Assembly: GCA_024421095.1 (NCBI GenBank)
Contig: JAHQYM010000018.1
Coordinates: 1 to 33,249 of the forward strand
Direction of reading: 5' to 3'
DNA: 33,249 nucleotides
Source: Acidimicrobiia bacterium
GTDB lineage: Bacteria; Actinomycetota; Acidimicrobiia; Acidimicrobiales; Aldehydirespiratoraceae
Both the position numbers and the translations under genes were made by a program. Under the pieces are notes generated by a model, which worked only from the letters and a program-made list of their open reading frames with translations, had not been told where the DNA came from and searched no databases. Of the stretch, positions 26,701 through 33,249 are shown piece by piece (the stretch's first letter is position 1; the number at the start of each line of letters is the position of its first letter).

Positions 26701-29700
26701 TGCGGTTGCTACGCCCCTCATCGTCCGTCACCTTCGCGTCAATCCGATAACGTCCGCCGATCGCGCCAGCAAACTTACACTCAACGGGAGTGGTACTTGA
26801 AATCACCTCGCAGCTTTCAGGTTCCACGGCAATCTCCAACCACTCACCATCAACAAAGTCACTGATCAAGCGCGAAGCCACAATCTCAAAAGGCCGGCCA
26901 GCAAGCGGGTTACCATCTATGTCAGTAACTATCGCTTCAACCTCAAAGCCCACCCCCGACCTTACAAACGACCGGGGTGAACGAATTCCCACATAAACCT
27001 CGGCCGCGTGAACTAGCACACCGCTTGAAGCGGCCCATTGTTGACGGTTCAAATCAAGCACTTCGGCTTGTGCCGTAACCATCGTTGGTAACTGATCGCC
27101 ATCGCCTGCAAAGTCCATGCGCAGATAATGGCTTCCGCTCGCATCGGTGCGACCAAGAAAAGTTGCGGGTGCCTCGTCAGCCTCAGACCCTAGATAACTT
27201 CCATACCCGCCATAGTCCCCGAACGTGTCATAGTCGCTAAAGGTGACGTAGTAGCTGGCCGTGCGGACCCACCAAGGTTGCCAAACACCGAAAGTGAACG
27301 CACCCCAGTTGGGTGGTGAGTACTCGCCACGCTGAGTATCAACCGACCAAGTAACTGGGGCATTCGGTAAGGGGCCACTCGAAAAATAGCGCGCATCCAC
27401 CACCGCTGTGGTGGGTTCATTCACCAAGAATGGCCCAGCCCGATCGAAGCGAGTAGAAACTTCAAATTCAGGGCGGCGAAACTCCTGAATTTGAAACGGA
27501 TGGTAATGGAAACTGTTCCGAAGCCCCGAGAACTCAATTCCGGCGTGCCCGAGATTTGCCCCTTGCGGCAACTCAATAGCAAGATCAAACCCACCGTGTT
27601 CATCGAGGCGCACATTAGATTCGGCAAGTTCGTTTCCGTGCCAATCATATGCGCTATAACGAACTGATTGCCCGGTAGGGAGCAACTCCAAGGAACCATC
27701 CTCGCTCAGGTTCAAATTGCGTATCCAACCCTTGATATGAACCGTCTCACCAGGCCGATACGTCCCGCGATCGTCGGTGACATACCAAATCAGTTGTTGG
27801 TTAGCCTCAGATAAATGCAAGTCACCGACGTTGATCGCTGAATCGTTGCCGAGTGAAGCCAAAACTCCACCGAGGCGCCCTCGCATGCTTAACCGCGCCA
27901 ATCCCTCATCATCGCTGACACTTTGAGTGGTTCGTCCAACGAACTCCAGTGTGACATTCGCTAGCGGAGTGCCAGAACGCAAGTCTGTGGTCCAAACCAG
28001 CAAATTATCATTGTGGCTCAGCATGTCGACACCAATATGGGTGTCTTGTACCCAAACTACCAACGGGCGGTTATCCCAATATTTCCTGTCGTCATAAGTG
28101 ATCGTCGCGAAATCGCCAACACCTTCAACAATGGCAATAACGTGCCCGCGCTCACCTTCCAAAGCGGAACCTACATCAATCTGTACTTCAGCAATTGCGT
28201 TAACATCAGCATCGCCAGCCAGGCCCGTATCAATCACTTGATCGTTTATCAACGTCCACGGTGGATCAGGCAGCAAACCTTCCTCATCACGTTGCCAGCG
28301 GTCCCAAAAACGCTCATAAGAACTCAGGTCGCTCGGCAACACATCAAACAAACGCACCCGCAACTGTTGATGGCCTCGCACCATTGCTGAAAACTGTTGC
28401 GCCTCAATATGGGGATCCAAAATGACAAGAGGGTTACGTGGACCTCGAAGAAACGGCTGAGCATTGCTGAACCCGAATTCAACAGCCGTCGGTGAGCCCA
28501 AAGTCTGGCCATACTCGTCTGCCAACGAAGCCGGCAACTCCACTTCGTAATCCGTGCCAGCCAACGTTGCGCCCACGATTTCTAGCGCATCGTGACGTAC
28601 CGCAATCCGCTTATCGCGCAGTGGTGGCGAAATCTTCACCTCCGAAACATTGAGCGAAGCCGCGTCCAAAACATTATTGAATCGCACCAACAACAGCGAA
28701 CCTTCAGTGCATGAATGGACGCTAAAACTGTCGCACTCGTTGCCTCTAACCCGCAAAGGCCCATACGTTCGGCGCCATCTCAGAAACATTTCGGGGGACG
28801 TGTTCGGCCCTTCAGCAGAGCGAACATGTGGCCCCACTTTGATTTCTACCCTTGAATCGCGAGGAAGATCATTCGTTGGCCTGAAAGCAACCCACGTACC
28901 CTCAACAGCTTGTTGGGTGTGCAATAATGCCTCGGCATCGGCTGCAACCTCAGTTTCGGTGGCGAGCCGCACCGGGTATTGTTCCCCCGCAACTTCTAGC
29001 GCAATTTGTTTGAGCATCTCGGTTGGGTTGACGCGCTGGCTAAACGTGGCCACAAACACTTGCTGCAGATCAATCGACTCGTGCCGTGGTATAAGCGCAG
29101 TCAAACTCACGGCTGGGGTTTGGAACTCAAATTGAACGGTTTCTGCTAATTCGTTTCCGGCTAATGACTTGGTGCCAGCGGGGATTTCCACAACGTAAGA
29201 AGTGGACATCGGTAAACGATCGGTAATTTGCGGGTCATGCTCAAAACGCAGCGTACGAGTACCAATCCATTGCCACCGACCCGGTAACTCTGGCGACACC
29301 CGAACCGGTACATTCGCAGCATCTAATTGGGCAACGGTGGTAAGCGGCACCATGGCTTGATTAAAAGTAACGCTAACGAAGGGCGCGATTTCCACTTCGC
29401 CTTGAGGCTGCACCCGCAATACTTCCAAAGGACCAACAGCTTCTTCGGGGCTAGCAAGGCCGACAGCGGGAGCAAACGGATTGTTGATAGTGTCACCAAC
29501 ACGAGGTGGCTTCAGTGTCTCGGCCGGACGGTTGAATTCACTGGAATCCCCCGCCACAGCTACATCCCAGGTTGGCAAACGATTGGTGACTTGGCGGATT
29601 TCGTCGGCGCTGAGCACACGACCATCGGCGCGCCGGATCGCGGGCACCGATTCGGTGAGGCTAGGTGCGCCTTCACTCAAGTTGACCACAAGCGTTGACC

Positions 29701-29893
29701 GCGTTGAGTTCGTCCGTTGTCCTTGCACTAAGCCCGTGAACGCAGCAGAAACGTTCGGTTGCCTGCTCGGATCTGGTTGTGTGGTCACCTTGGGTTGCAC
29801 GGTTGGTGCGGGTTCCGTGTCGCTCGCCAGAAGCGCAGCCAAAACCACCAACGCCACCCCAACTACAAGCCAACCCAAAATATGTCTACGCAT
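23756..29893 (-). CDS. Alpha-2-macroglobulin-like protein without thioester
   Basis: The product is a 2045-residue envelope protein of the bacterial alpha-2-macroglobulin family. One N-terminal membrane helix (about residues 7-24, GWLVVGVALVVLAALLA) lacks a lipobox Cys, so it is membrane-anchored rather than a lipoprotein. Ig-like bacterial macroglobulin domains come first (VSVTFNQAMVPLTT, LRFEHDPQI). The MG2 motif DDRGTYRPGETVHIKGW is near residue 710, the MG7-type VDEAVLAVSGYELLDPL near 1238, and the LPDSLTRYRVMAIA block near 1355. The helical thioester domain follows. Where thioester proteins have YGCAEQ, this one reads RYPSATAYASR (SATA at 1548-1551), so it cannot trap proteases covalently. 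The usual partner gene pbpC is not adjacent. Confidence 0.88.
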   Translation of the reverse strand: MRRHILGWLVVGVALVVLAALLASDTEPAPTVQPKVTTQPDPSRQPNVSAAFTGLVQGQRTNSTRSTLVVNLSEGAPSLTESVPAIRRADGRVLSADEIRQVTNRLPTWDVAVAGDSSEFNRPAETLKPPRVGDTINNPFAPAVGLASPEEAVGPLEVLRVQPQGEVEIAPFVSVTFNQAMVPLTTVAQLDAANVPVRVSPELPGRWQWIGTRTLRFEHDPQITDRLPMSTSYVVEIPAGTKSLAGNELAETVQFEFQTPAVSLTALIPRHESIDLQQVFVATFSQRVNPTEMLKQIALEVAGEQYPVRLATETEVAADAEALLHTQQAVEGTWVAFRPTNDLPRDSRVEIKVGPHVRSAEGPNTSPEMFLRWRRTYGPLRVRGNECDSFSVHSCTEGSLLLVRFNNVLDAASLNVSEVKISPPLRDKRIAVRHDALEIVGATLAGTDYEVELPASLADEYGQTLGSPTAVEFGFSNAQPFLRGPRNPLVILDPHIEAQQFSAMVRGHQQLRVRLFDVLPSDLSSYERFWDRWQRDEEGLLPDPPWTLINDQVIDTGLAGDADVNAIAEVQIDVGSALEGERGHVIAIVEGVGDFATITYDDRKYWDNRPLVVWVQDTHIGVDMLSHNDNLLVWTTDLRSGTPLANVTLEFVGRTTQSVSDDEGLARLSMRGRLGGVLASLGNDSAINVGDLHLSEANQQLIWYVTDDRGTYRPGETVHIKGWIRNLNLSEDGSLELLPTGQSVRYSAYDWHGNELAESNVRLDEHGGFDLAIELPQGANLGHAGIEFSGLRNSFHYHPFQIQEFRRPEFEVSTRFDRAGPFLVNEPTTAVVDARYFSSGPLPNAPVTWSVDTQRGEYSPPNWGAFTFGVWQPWWVRTASYYVTFSDYDTFGDYGGYGSYLGSEADEAPATFLGRTDASGSHYLRMDFAGDGDQLPTMVTAQAEVLDLNRQQWAASSGVLVHAAEVYVGIRSPRSFVRSGVGFEVEAIVTDIDGNPLAGRPFEIVASRLISDFVDGEWLEIAVEPESCEVISSTTPVECKFAGAIGGRYRIDAKVTDDEGRSNRSELSLWVAGATNASPNSVVELETVQLVADAESYAVGDTAEILVLSPFESASGLMVVTGNGSIESRTFEVSDYSTVLEVPINDDNVPELTVNIELVGSAVRAGDNGEVPTDSRERPAFATGQVRLRVPPLQRALNVLATPESAVLEPGSRTQVTLEVTDSQGSVVEGANVLLVVVDEAVLAVSGYELLDPLEVFYEPRFVSLRLSRSRDSIALASSSTRGRRLSAPTSGDMESDASFPDSLPATSFALTSSDAETAPISAQDVPIDVRENLDALAVFDPDVTTNANGVATVAFNLPDSLTRYRVMAIAVDGPDRFGSTDSTITARLPLQVRPSAPRFLNFGDRFELPVIVQNTTATDAQIDVVVQASNLVLEGAVGRRVTVPANDRVEVRFRAAANLAGTARLRVAAVSSSGADAQELSIPVYTPASSEAFATYGVLDSGVVSYALEQPQDVLVNVGGLEIDTSSTALQALTDAVLYLTRYRYPSATAYASRILAIAALRDVLEAFSAEGLPTPEKLDSLVRLDIKALTALQHEDGAFGRWSLRVPPDPYVSVQAMHALLLAKDAGYEVSQTALDVGSMFLRNVGDNTPASYSQANKNTLEAYALAVRALGGDKDPRGAAELWHSRGSELGLDALAWIWPVVEDPTIAEEIERIFANRVTETANAATFVTDYDEDAYLILASDRRTDALVLDALISVRPDSDLIPKLVNGLLASRIKGRWNNVQENSFVSLALHKYFRAFEDTVPDFVARVWLGGQYLAEHDFSGRSTDRAATLVPMNEVVALVTPESNSTLVVQNDGVGRLYYRLGLQYVPANLTQDPLDRGFVVQRSYEAVDDPQDVWLDTDGTVHVALGAQVRVNVTMVNDSRRTNMALVDPLAAGFETVNSSLAVTAAPSSPSDSDTDSAFGWWWNRWFEHENLRDDRSEAFASYLPAGTYEYSYVVRATAPGVFVVPPAKAEEIYAPEVFGRSRSHMVVVEETADVS

Positions 29894-30003
29894 GGCAGGT
29901 TCTCTTTCTAGTCGCCTACAAAACTAAGACGAACCAAAGACAAAGAATAGTTCCCAACCAACGCGCGCCGCTCTCGCCTTGTTCAAAGCCGGGTTGTTGT
30001 TGG

Positions 30004-30456
30004 TCAGGTGCCGACGAAAATTGCGATGATTACGGCGATTACTAATACCGCGACGGTTGCCGTGAAAGCCCAAACATCTCTACTTCGTGTGGCCGCCATT
30101 TCCGCAAAACCCACATCAATCTTCGCTTGGACTGTTGCGAATCCAGCCTCGGTGTACATCTTGAGTGCGGCAGCATTTGCGTCAACCTTGACATCAACCG
30201 CTTCAACCTTGGCATCAACCGTTCCAACCTTGGCATCAACCCTTTCAACCTTCGCATTGAGCCGTTCTGTCTTTACGTCAGCTTCAGCAAACCCCACTGC
30301 CATTTCTGCCGCTAACGTTTGCACGTCGACCTTCGTCGCAAACTGATCCCAGCCACCCGGCGGACCTTGCGCCATCAACATCTCAGCACCCTCGTCACCG
30401 ACCATGTCAACCAACTTACCATACACTTCTGCAATCAGCTTCTTGGAATGAGCCAT
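30004..30456 (-). CDS. Small tail-anchored coiled-coil protein
   Basis: I do not recognise a named family. The 150-residue product has a polar N-terminal domain (residues 1-60, with QGPPGGWDQFATKVD). A long heptad coiled coil follows (about 60-125: ERLNAKVERVDAKV, then TVDAKVEAVDVKVD and on to FATVQAKIDVGFAEM). The protein ends with a single C-terminal membrane helix (about 128-149, AFTATVAVLVIAVIIAIFVG) and almost no tail. The layout resembles DUF1640-like or other tail-anchored oligomers. A GGGAGG Shine-Dalgarno sits 5 nt before the ATG. It has its own promoter with an inverted repeat at the likely transcription start, so it may be specifically regulated. The macroglobulin gene starts 110 bp downstream. 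Confidence 0.75.
   Translation of the reverse strand: MAHSKKLIAEVYGKLVDMVGDEGAEMLMAQGPPGGWDQFATKVDVQTLAAEMAVGFAEADVKTERLNAKVERVDAKVGTVDAKVEAVDVKVDANAAALKMYTEAGFATVQAKIDVGFAEMAATRSRDVWAFTATVAVLVIAVIIAIFVGT
30182..30265 (-). repeat. 21-bp tandem repeat encoding coiled-coil heptads, 4 units
   Basis: Four consecutive 21-bp units resemble TCAACCTTGGCATCAACCGT plus one base on the plus strand. They start at 30182, 30203, 30224 and 30245. The first three differ at few positions and the fourth has drifted more. Each encodes one seven-residue heptad (VDAKVEA type) on the minus strand. The array shows that the coiled coil grew by in-frame duplication of single heptads. Confidence 0.9.
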
Positions 30457-30470
30457 TCTTGCCTCCCAAC

Positions 30471-30501
30471 ATTACATAGCGAAAATCTTCCGCTATGTAA
30501 T
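30471..30501. repeat. Perfect 11-bp inverted repeat, probable operator or 5'-UTR hairpin
   Basis: ATTACATAGCG (30471-30481) and CGCTATGTAAT (30491-30501) are exact reverse complements separated by 9 nt. The element falls between the candidate -10 box and the Shine-Dalgarno of the coiled-coil gene, starting about where transcription would begin. It could be a repressor operator overlapping +1 or a hairpin in the leader. No U-run follows, so it is a poor terminator for the upstream dehydrogenase gene. Confidence 0.85.
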
Positions 30502-30503
30502 GC

Positions 30504-30533
30504 AATATAATACAGCAATCTACGGTTAAGCAA
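30504..30533 (-). promoter_or_regulatory. Promoter of the coiled-coil gene
   Basis: On the minus strand TTGCTT (30533-30528) is followed after 15-18 nt by a TATTATATT stretch, which offers TTATAT or TATATT as a -10 with 17 or 18 nt spacing. The region is markedly AT-rich for this genome. Transcription would start at or just before the inverted repeat. Confidence 0.6.
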
Positions 30534-30543
30534 TTCAAAAATG

Positions 30544-31563
30544 TCAATAAAGGCTCAATTGTTGCGAAAATTGTGAACTGTCTTCCCGAATAGATGCGCG
30601 TTGGGTAGCCAGAACGTTGCCGGCAGCCCAGTCGTTGGCTTCAAGCGCCTTGAGAATTCCGACCAAGTTACGATCACGAATACGCTCGAGCGTGCGCACC
30701 GAATACTGCCCCGATTGCGCTTCTGATTGAGCGACGATGCGCTCAACTAGTTCGTCGTTGAGTTCACAGACATCGGTGAGTTTGCTCCAGGGCAAAGCCA
30801 AAGTCGGGCCGAACTGACGAATAAAATGTTCCATGCCACCTTCCCCACCGGCGGCGCGGTAGGTCTCAAAAAGACCCATCTGAGCCCAACGCAAACCGAA
30901 CCCGTAGCGAATCGCATCATCAATTTCCGAAGTGGTTGCCACGCCGTCATGTACTAACCAAAGTGCTTCACGCCAGACCGCTTCCAAGAGACGATCAGCG
31001 ATAAAGGCATCAATCTCGACGCGCACATGCAGGGGTTTCATCCACAGTGAAGCGTATGTTTCAAGCGCCGTCTCTATCGCCCATTGCTCGGTTTGCGTCC
31101 CACCGCAAACCTCTACTAGAGGAAGTAGGTAGACCGGGTTGAAGGGGTGGCCGACCACGAGCCGTTGAGGATGAGTCAGGGTTGCTTGAAGGTCGCTCGG
31201 TTTGAGACCCGAGGTTGATGAAGCTATCACCGAGTCGATTGGAGCGTGTGCATCAATCTGTTCTAGAATGGTGCGTTTTACCTCAAGGTTTTCGGGAGCG
31301 CTCTCTTGAACGTGGTCTGCATCCACCACCGCTTCAGTGATCGAATCGACAATCTTCAACGAACCTCGCGTCAACGATTCGGGGTCAAGTTCAAGTTCTT
31401 GCCAAGCATGGCGGGCGTTAGCGAATACTTCGGAAATGATTCTGCTGGTGTCGGGATTGGGGTCAACAACTCTCACGTCAACCCCAGCTAATGCGAAACG
31501 CGCCGCCCAAGCGGCACCAATAACGCCCGCGCCAACCACCGCCGCGGTTTTTGTTGTTGCCAC
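30544..31563 (-). CDS. L-carnitine dehydrogenase (3-hydroxyacyl-CoA dehydrogenase family)
   Basis: The enzyme should oxidise L-carnitine to 3-dehydrocarnitine with NAD+. The N-terminal Rossmann motif GAGVIG is at residues 11-16, followed by DADHVQESAPENLEVKR, SSTSGLKPSDL and VVGHPFNPVYLLPLVEVCGG. The C-terminal block IDAFIADRLLEAVWREALWLVHDGVATTSEIDDAIRYG is closer to known carnitine dehydrogenases than to ordinary FadB-type enzymes. The 339-residue length lacks the fused thioesterase seen in some bifunctional versions. A GTG start is preceded by AGAGGGG, and only 4 nt separate it from the BKACE stop. The neighbours are the previous and next steps of carnitine breakdown. Gene symbols lcdH or cdhA are used elsewhere. 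Confidence 0.9.
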   Translation of the reverse strand: MATTKTAAVVGAGVIGAAWAARFALAGVDVRVVDPNPDTSRIISEVFANARHAWQELELDPESLTRGSLKIVDSITEAVVDADHVQESAPENLEVKRTILEQIDAHAPIDSVIASSTSGLKPSDLQATLTHPQRLVVGHPFNPVYLLPLVEVCGGTQTEQWAIETALETYASLWMKPLHVRVEIDAFIADRLLEAVWREALWLVHDGVATTSEIDDAIRYGFGLRWAQMGLFETYRAAGGEGGMEHFIRQFGPTLALPWSKLTDVCELNDELVERIVAQSEAQSGQYSVRTLERIRDRNLVGILKALEANDWAAGNVLATQRASIREDSSQFSQQLSLY

Positions 31564-31567
31564 GGGT

Positions 31568-32455
31568 TCAGCCCCTCTTAGCCAAACCGAGCATCTGGCG
31601 CACCTCAGCCGGCCCCATCACATCAATATTGAGACAATCAAGTATTTGTGCGGCACGCTCGACGAGCATGCCGTTGGTGGCCAAAACACCTTTCTCAAGG
31701 TAAAGGTTGTCTTCCAACCCGACACGAACGTTGCCCCCAACGAGCACTGCGGCGGCGACATACTCAATTTGCCGCCGCCCGATTGAGAATGTCGAAAATG
31801 TCCAATGATCTGGTGTGTTGTTGACCATCGCTAGCAAGGTATGCATGTCGTCTGGCGCACCCCAAGGAACGCCCATGCATAGCTGCGCCAATATTGGCGG
31901 TTCCAACAGTCCACGAGTTTCCATCTGTTTGGCGCACCACAAGTGCCCGGTGTCGAAACATTCGAGTTCGGGGAGCACATCAAGTTCGGAGAATTGCCGT
32001 GCGATCTCGTCTAGTTGAGAGGTGGAGTTGGTCATTATGTAGTCGCCTTCGCCAAAGTTCATGGTGCCCATGTCGATGGTTGCGATTTCGGGAAGGCATT
32101 CACGTATGTGTGCCATCCGTTCGGTGGCACCGGCCATATCGGTGCCCGCTGGGTCAAGCGGGAGTGGGTTTTCAACGCCGCCGAGGGTTAGGTCGGCACC
32201 CGTTCCACCAGTCAGATTGATGATGACATCGGTGCTCGCCGAACGGATTCTCTCAGTCAATTCCCGGTAGAGGTTGAGGTCTCGGCTTTGTTTGCCGGTG
32301 GCGGGGTCACGCACATGGCAATGCACGATGGCAGCCCCGGCTTTGGCGGCTTCGATTGCTGCGTCAGCAATCTCTTTTGGGGTGACTGGCACATGCACGG
32401 ATCTGCTTACCGTGTCGCCGCCGCCAGTGACAGCGCAGGTTATGAAGGTGCTCAT
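31568..32455 (-). CDS. Beta-keto acid cleavage enzyme (DUF849), as read from its own internal start
   Basis: This is the C-terminal moiety of the fusion, listed because it has independent start signals: AAGGA (32467-32463), 7 nt, then ATG at 32455. The 295 residues match stand-alone BKACE enzymes in length. The zinc motif HCHVRD follows AGAAIV early on. NLTGGTGADLTLGG, ATIDMGTMNFG and the late GGNVRVGLEDNLYLEKG block complete the family pattern. Next to carnitine dehydrogenase the likely substrate is 3-dehydrocarnitine, giving betainyl-CoA and acetoacetate (CdhC-type reaction). Whether it is made separately, as a fusion, or both cannot be decided from sequence. Confidence 0.8.
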   Translation of the reverse strand: MSTFITCAVTGGGDTVSRSVHVPVTPKEIADAAIEAAKAGAAIVHCHVRDPATGKQSRDLNLYRELTERIRSASTDVIINLTGGTGADLTLGGVENPLPLDPAGTDMAGATERMAHIRECLPEIATIDMGTMNFGEGDYIMTNSTSQLDEIARQFSELDVLPELECFDTGHLWCAKQMETRGLLEPPILAQLCMGVPWGAPDDMHTLLAMVNNTPDHWTFSTFSIGRRQIEYVAAAVLVGGNVRVGLEDNLYLEKGVLATNGMLVERAAQILDCLNIDVMGPAEVRQMLGLAKRG

Positions 32456-33249
32456 TTGTTGGTCCTTAGGTTGACGCGTGGGTGACGCGTGGGTTACGCG
32501 TGGGTTACGCGATGCGTTGGTTGCGGGTCTTGGCGGGTTTTGGTGGCGGCGCATCAACACTCGCAAGCGTGAATACACCTCGTCATGGTCGACGTACGCC
32601 CCTCGCAGGATGCGTTTACCGGTGGTTTCGCTGAATGCACCTCGGCCATGCAGAATGCGACGGTTATCGAAAGCTACCACCTCCCCTGGCGAGAACACTG
32701 AACGGAGTTGGAATTCATCGCTGCCCGCGAGTTGCGAGAAACGCCGCATCGCTGAGTACGCCAATGGAAGGTCTGCTTCGCACATATCGGGGAACGCTCT
32801 GACGGGATGGAAGGCACGAAATGTGACTGGGGTGTTTGGTCCACCGTGGTCAATTATGGGGCCGCTCCAGCGATGGTCGTGATCTTTGGAGCGGTTGAAG
32901 AAGATCCATTTGGCGCGGCTGAGAACCTCATAGTGGTGGGGCTCATGTTCATGCAGGTGTTGAGCCACCGCGTAACCGTCGGTCATGTGGCTCAAACCGC
33001 CGCGGCAGTCATTGACTTGACAGTGCAGCAGTTGGTAACCCGGTGGGGTTTCACGGGTGGGCAGGTCGGCGTGTGCGGCTAGCGGTAAGGCTTTGTTCGC
33101 TACCGATGTTGGGGTGAGGTCTACGCTTACCGACCAGGTCGTGCCGAAATTGGTGTCGCGCAAGGCGCCGATGCGCTGCCCGAGGTTGGCCACCGTTTCG
33201 GTTTCGTTGCTCAACCCAGTTAGGCGGGCAACACCCAACTCCACGAGAG
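31568..33249 (-). CDS. Fusion: gamma-butyrobetaine-type dioxygenase + beta-keto acid cleavage enzyme (5' end outside window)
   Basis: One uninterrupted frame, at least 560 codons, joins two enzymes. Numbering from the GTG at 33244, residues 1-250 are the catalytic part of a 2-oxoglutarate/Fe(II) dioxygenase of the gamma-butyrobetaine hydroxylase group. They include RIGALRDTNFGTTWSV, iron ligands His58 and Asp60 (HADLPTRE), PGYQLLHC, and His199 in FDNRRILHGRGAF. Its N-terminus is beyond the window. After a Pro/Arg/Thr linker built from an 11-bp tandem repeat comes a complete 295-residue DUF849/BKACE domain from Met264. The dioxygenase would make carnitine from butyrobetaine, and the BKACE would cleave 3-dehydrocarnitine with acetyl-CoA. 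The internal Met has its own Shine-Dalgarno, so the fused state may be recent or variable. Confidence 0.85.
   Translation of the reverse strand, partial: LVELGVARLTGLSNETETVANLGQRIGALRDTNFGTTWSVSVDLTPTSVANKALPLAAHADLPTRETPPGYQLLHCQVNDCRGGLSHMTDGYAVAQHLHEHEPHHYEVLSRAKWIFFNRSKDHDHRWSGPIIDHGGPNTPVTFRAFHPVRAFPDMCEADLPLAYSAMRRFSQLAGSDEFQLRSVFSPGEVVAFDNRRILHGRGAFSETTGKRILRGAYVDHDEVYSRLRVLMRRHQNPPRPATNASRNPRVTHASPTRQPKDQQMSTFITCAVTGGGDTVSRSVHVPVTPKEIADAAIEAAKAGAAIVHCHVRDPATGKQSRDLNLYRELTERIRSASTDVIINLTGGTGADLTLGGVENPLPLDPAGTDMAGATERMAHIRECLPEIATIDMGTMNFGEGDYIMTNSTSQLDEIARQFSELDVLPELECFDTGHLWCAKQMETRGLLEPPILAQLCMGVPWGAPDDMHTLLAMVNNTPDHWTFSTFSIGRRQIEYVAAAVLVGGNVRVGLEDNLYLEKGVLATNGMLVERAAQILDCLNIDVMGPAEVRQMLGLAKRG
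32453..32468 (-). promoter_or_regulatory. Internal Shine-Dalgarno and start codon of the BKACE moiety
   Basis: AAGGA lies 7 nt ahead of an ATG at exactly the place where stand-alone BKACE proteins start. In a different frame from the one used, the bases TAA (32468-32466) overlap the front of the Shine-Dalgarno, the usual arrangement for two adjacent cistrons. Confidence 0.65.
32471..32514 (-). repeat. 11-bp tandem repeat, 4 units, at the enzyme fusion junction
   Basis: Units at 32471, 32482, 32493 and 32504 follow GT(G/T)ACGCGTGG on the plus strand, with the outer units slightly worn. Eleven is not a multiple of three, so each unit is read in a different frame and any change in copy number shifts the frame between the two enzymes. 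On the coding strand two units contain TAA and two contain TCA. The only unit whose triplet falls in the reading frame (32485-32483) has TCA. Confidence 0.9.

Noticed and set aside
30457-30543. The inverted repeat as a terminator of the carnitine operon
   Set aside because: The spacer is long, the arms are AT-rich at the ends and no T-run follows on the minus strand, while a Shine-Dalgarno does.
1-33249. tRNA, rRNA or CRISPR features
   Set aside because: Reading both strands I found no T-loop/acceptor pattern, no rRNA-like stretch and no spaced direct repeats of CRISPR type.

Overview
The window looks like a chromosomal segment of an actinobacterium, most likely of the Acidimicrobiia type (inference). 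The support is a bL37-type tiny ribosomal protein gene, the actinobacterial NTDNR variant of adenosine deaminase, and an initiation factor IF-2 with a very long Gly/Arg/Pro-rich N-terminal extension. I see no rRNA, tRNA or CRISPR array.

Left edge (1-1000): a strongly A+C-rich (on +) degraded stretch holding the tail of an unidentified protein and a frameshifted remnant of an IS1380-type transposase. It is followed by the 28-codon bL37 gene.

Plus strand 1175-10977: a purine-nucleoside uptake operon (BMP lipoprotein, double ABC ATPase, two permeases), adenosine deaminase, a two-domain M16 peptidase lipoprotein and an unknown protein. A PfkB-type kinase (minus strand, 10998-11999, probably adenosine kinase) completes a plausible import, deamination or phosphorylation route for adenosine. 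A divergent M1 aminopeptidase follows.

Minus strand 22314-14545: a translation and flavin operon in the order rimP-nusA-infB-rbfA-truB-ribF-ribA. In this sequence infB is split into two reading frames just after a 12-unit 15-bp repeat. ispG, with its own rho-independent terminator, lies upstream together with a 2045-residue alpha-2-macroglobulin-like protein that has lost the thioester motif. Further upstream is a small tail-anchored coiled-coil protein whose promoter carries a perfect 11-bp inverted repeat.

Right edge (minus strand, 33249-30544): a carnitine-catabolism cluster. A gamma-butyrobetaine-type dioxygenase is fused in frame to a beta-keto acid cleavage enzyme (BKACE, DUF849) and is followed by L-carnitine dehydrogenase. 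The fusion point is a four-copy 11-bp tandem repeat. Removing one copy, or reverting one base, would restore a stop codon just before the Shine-Dalgarno of the second gene. This junction is the most novel thing I see in the window.
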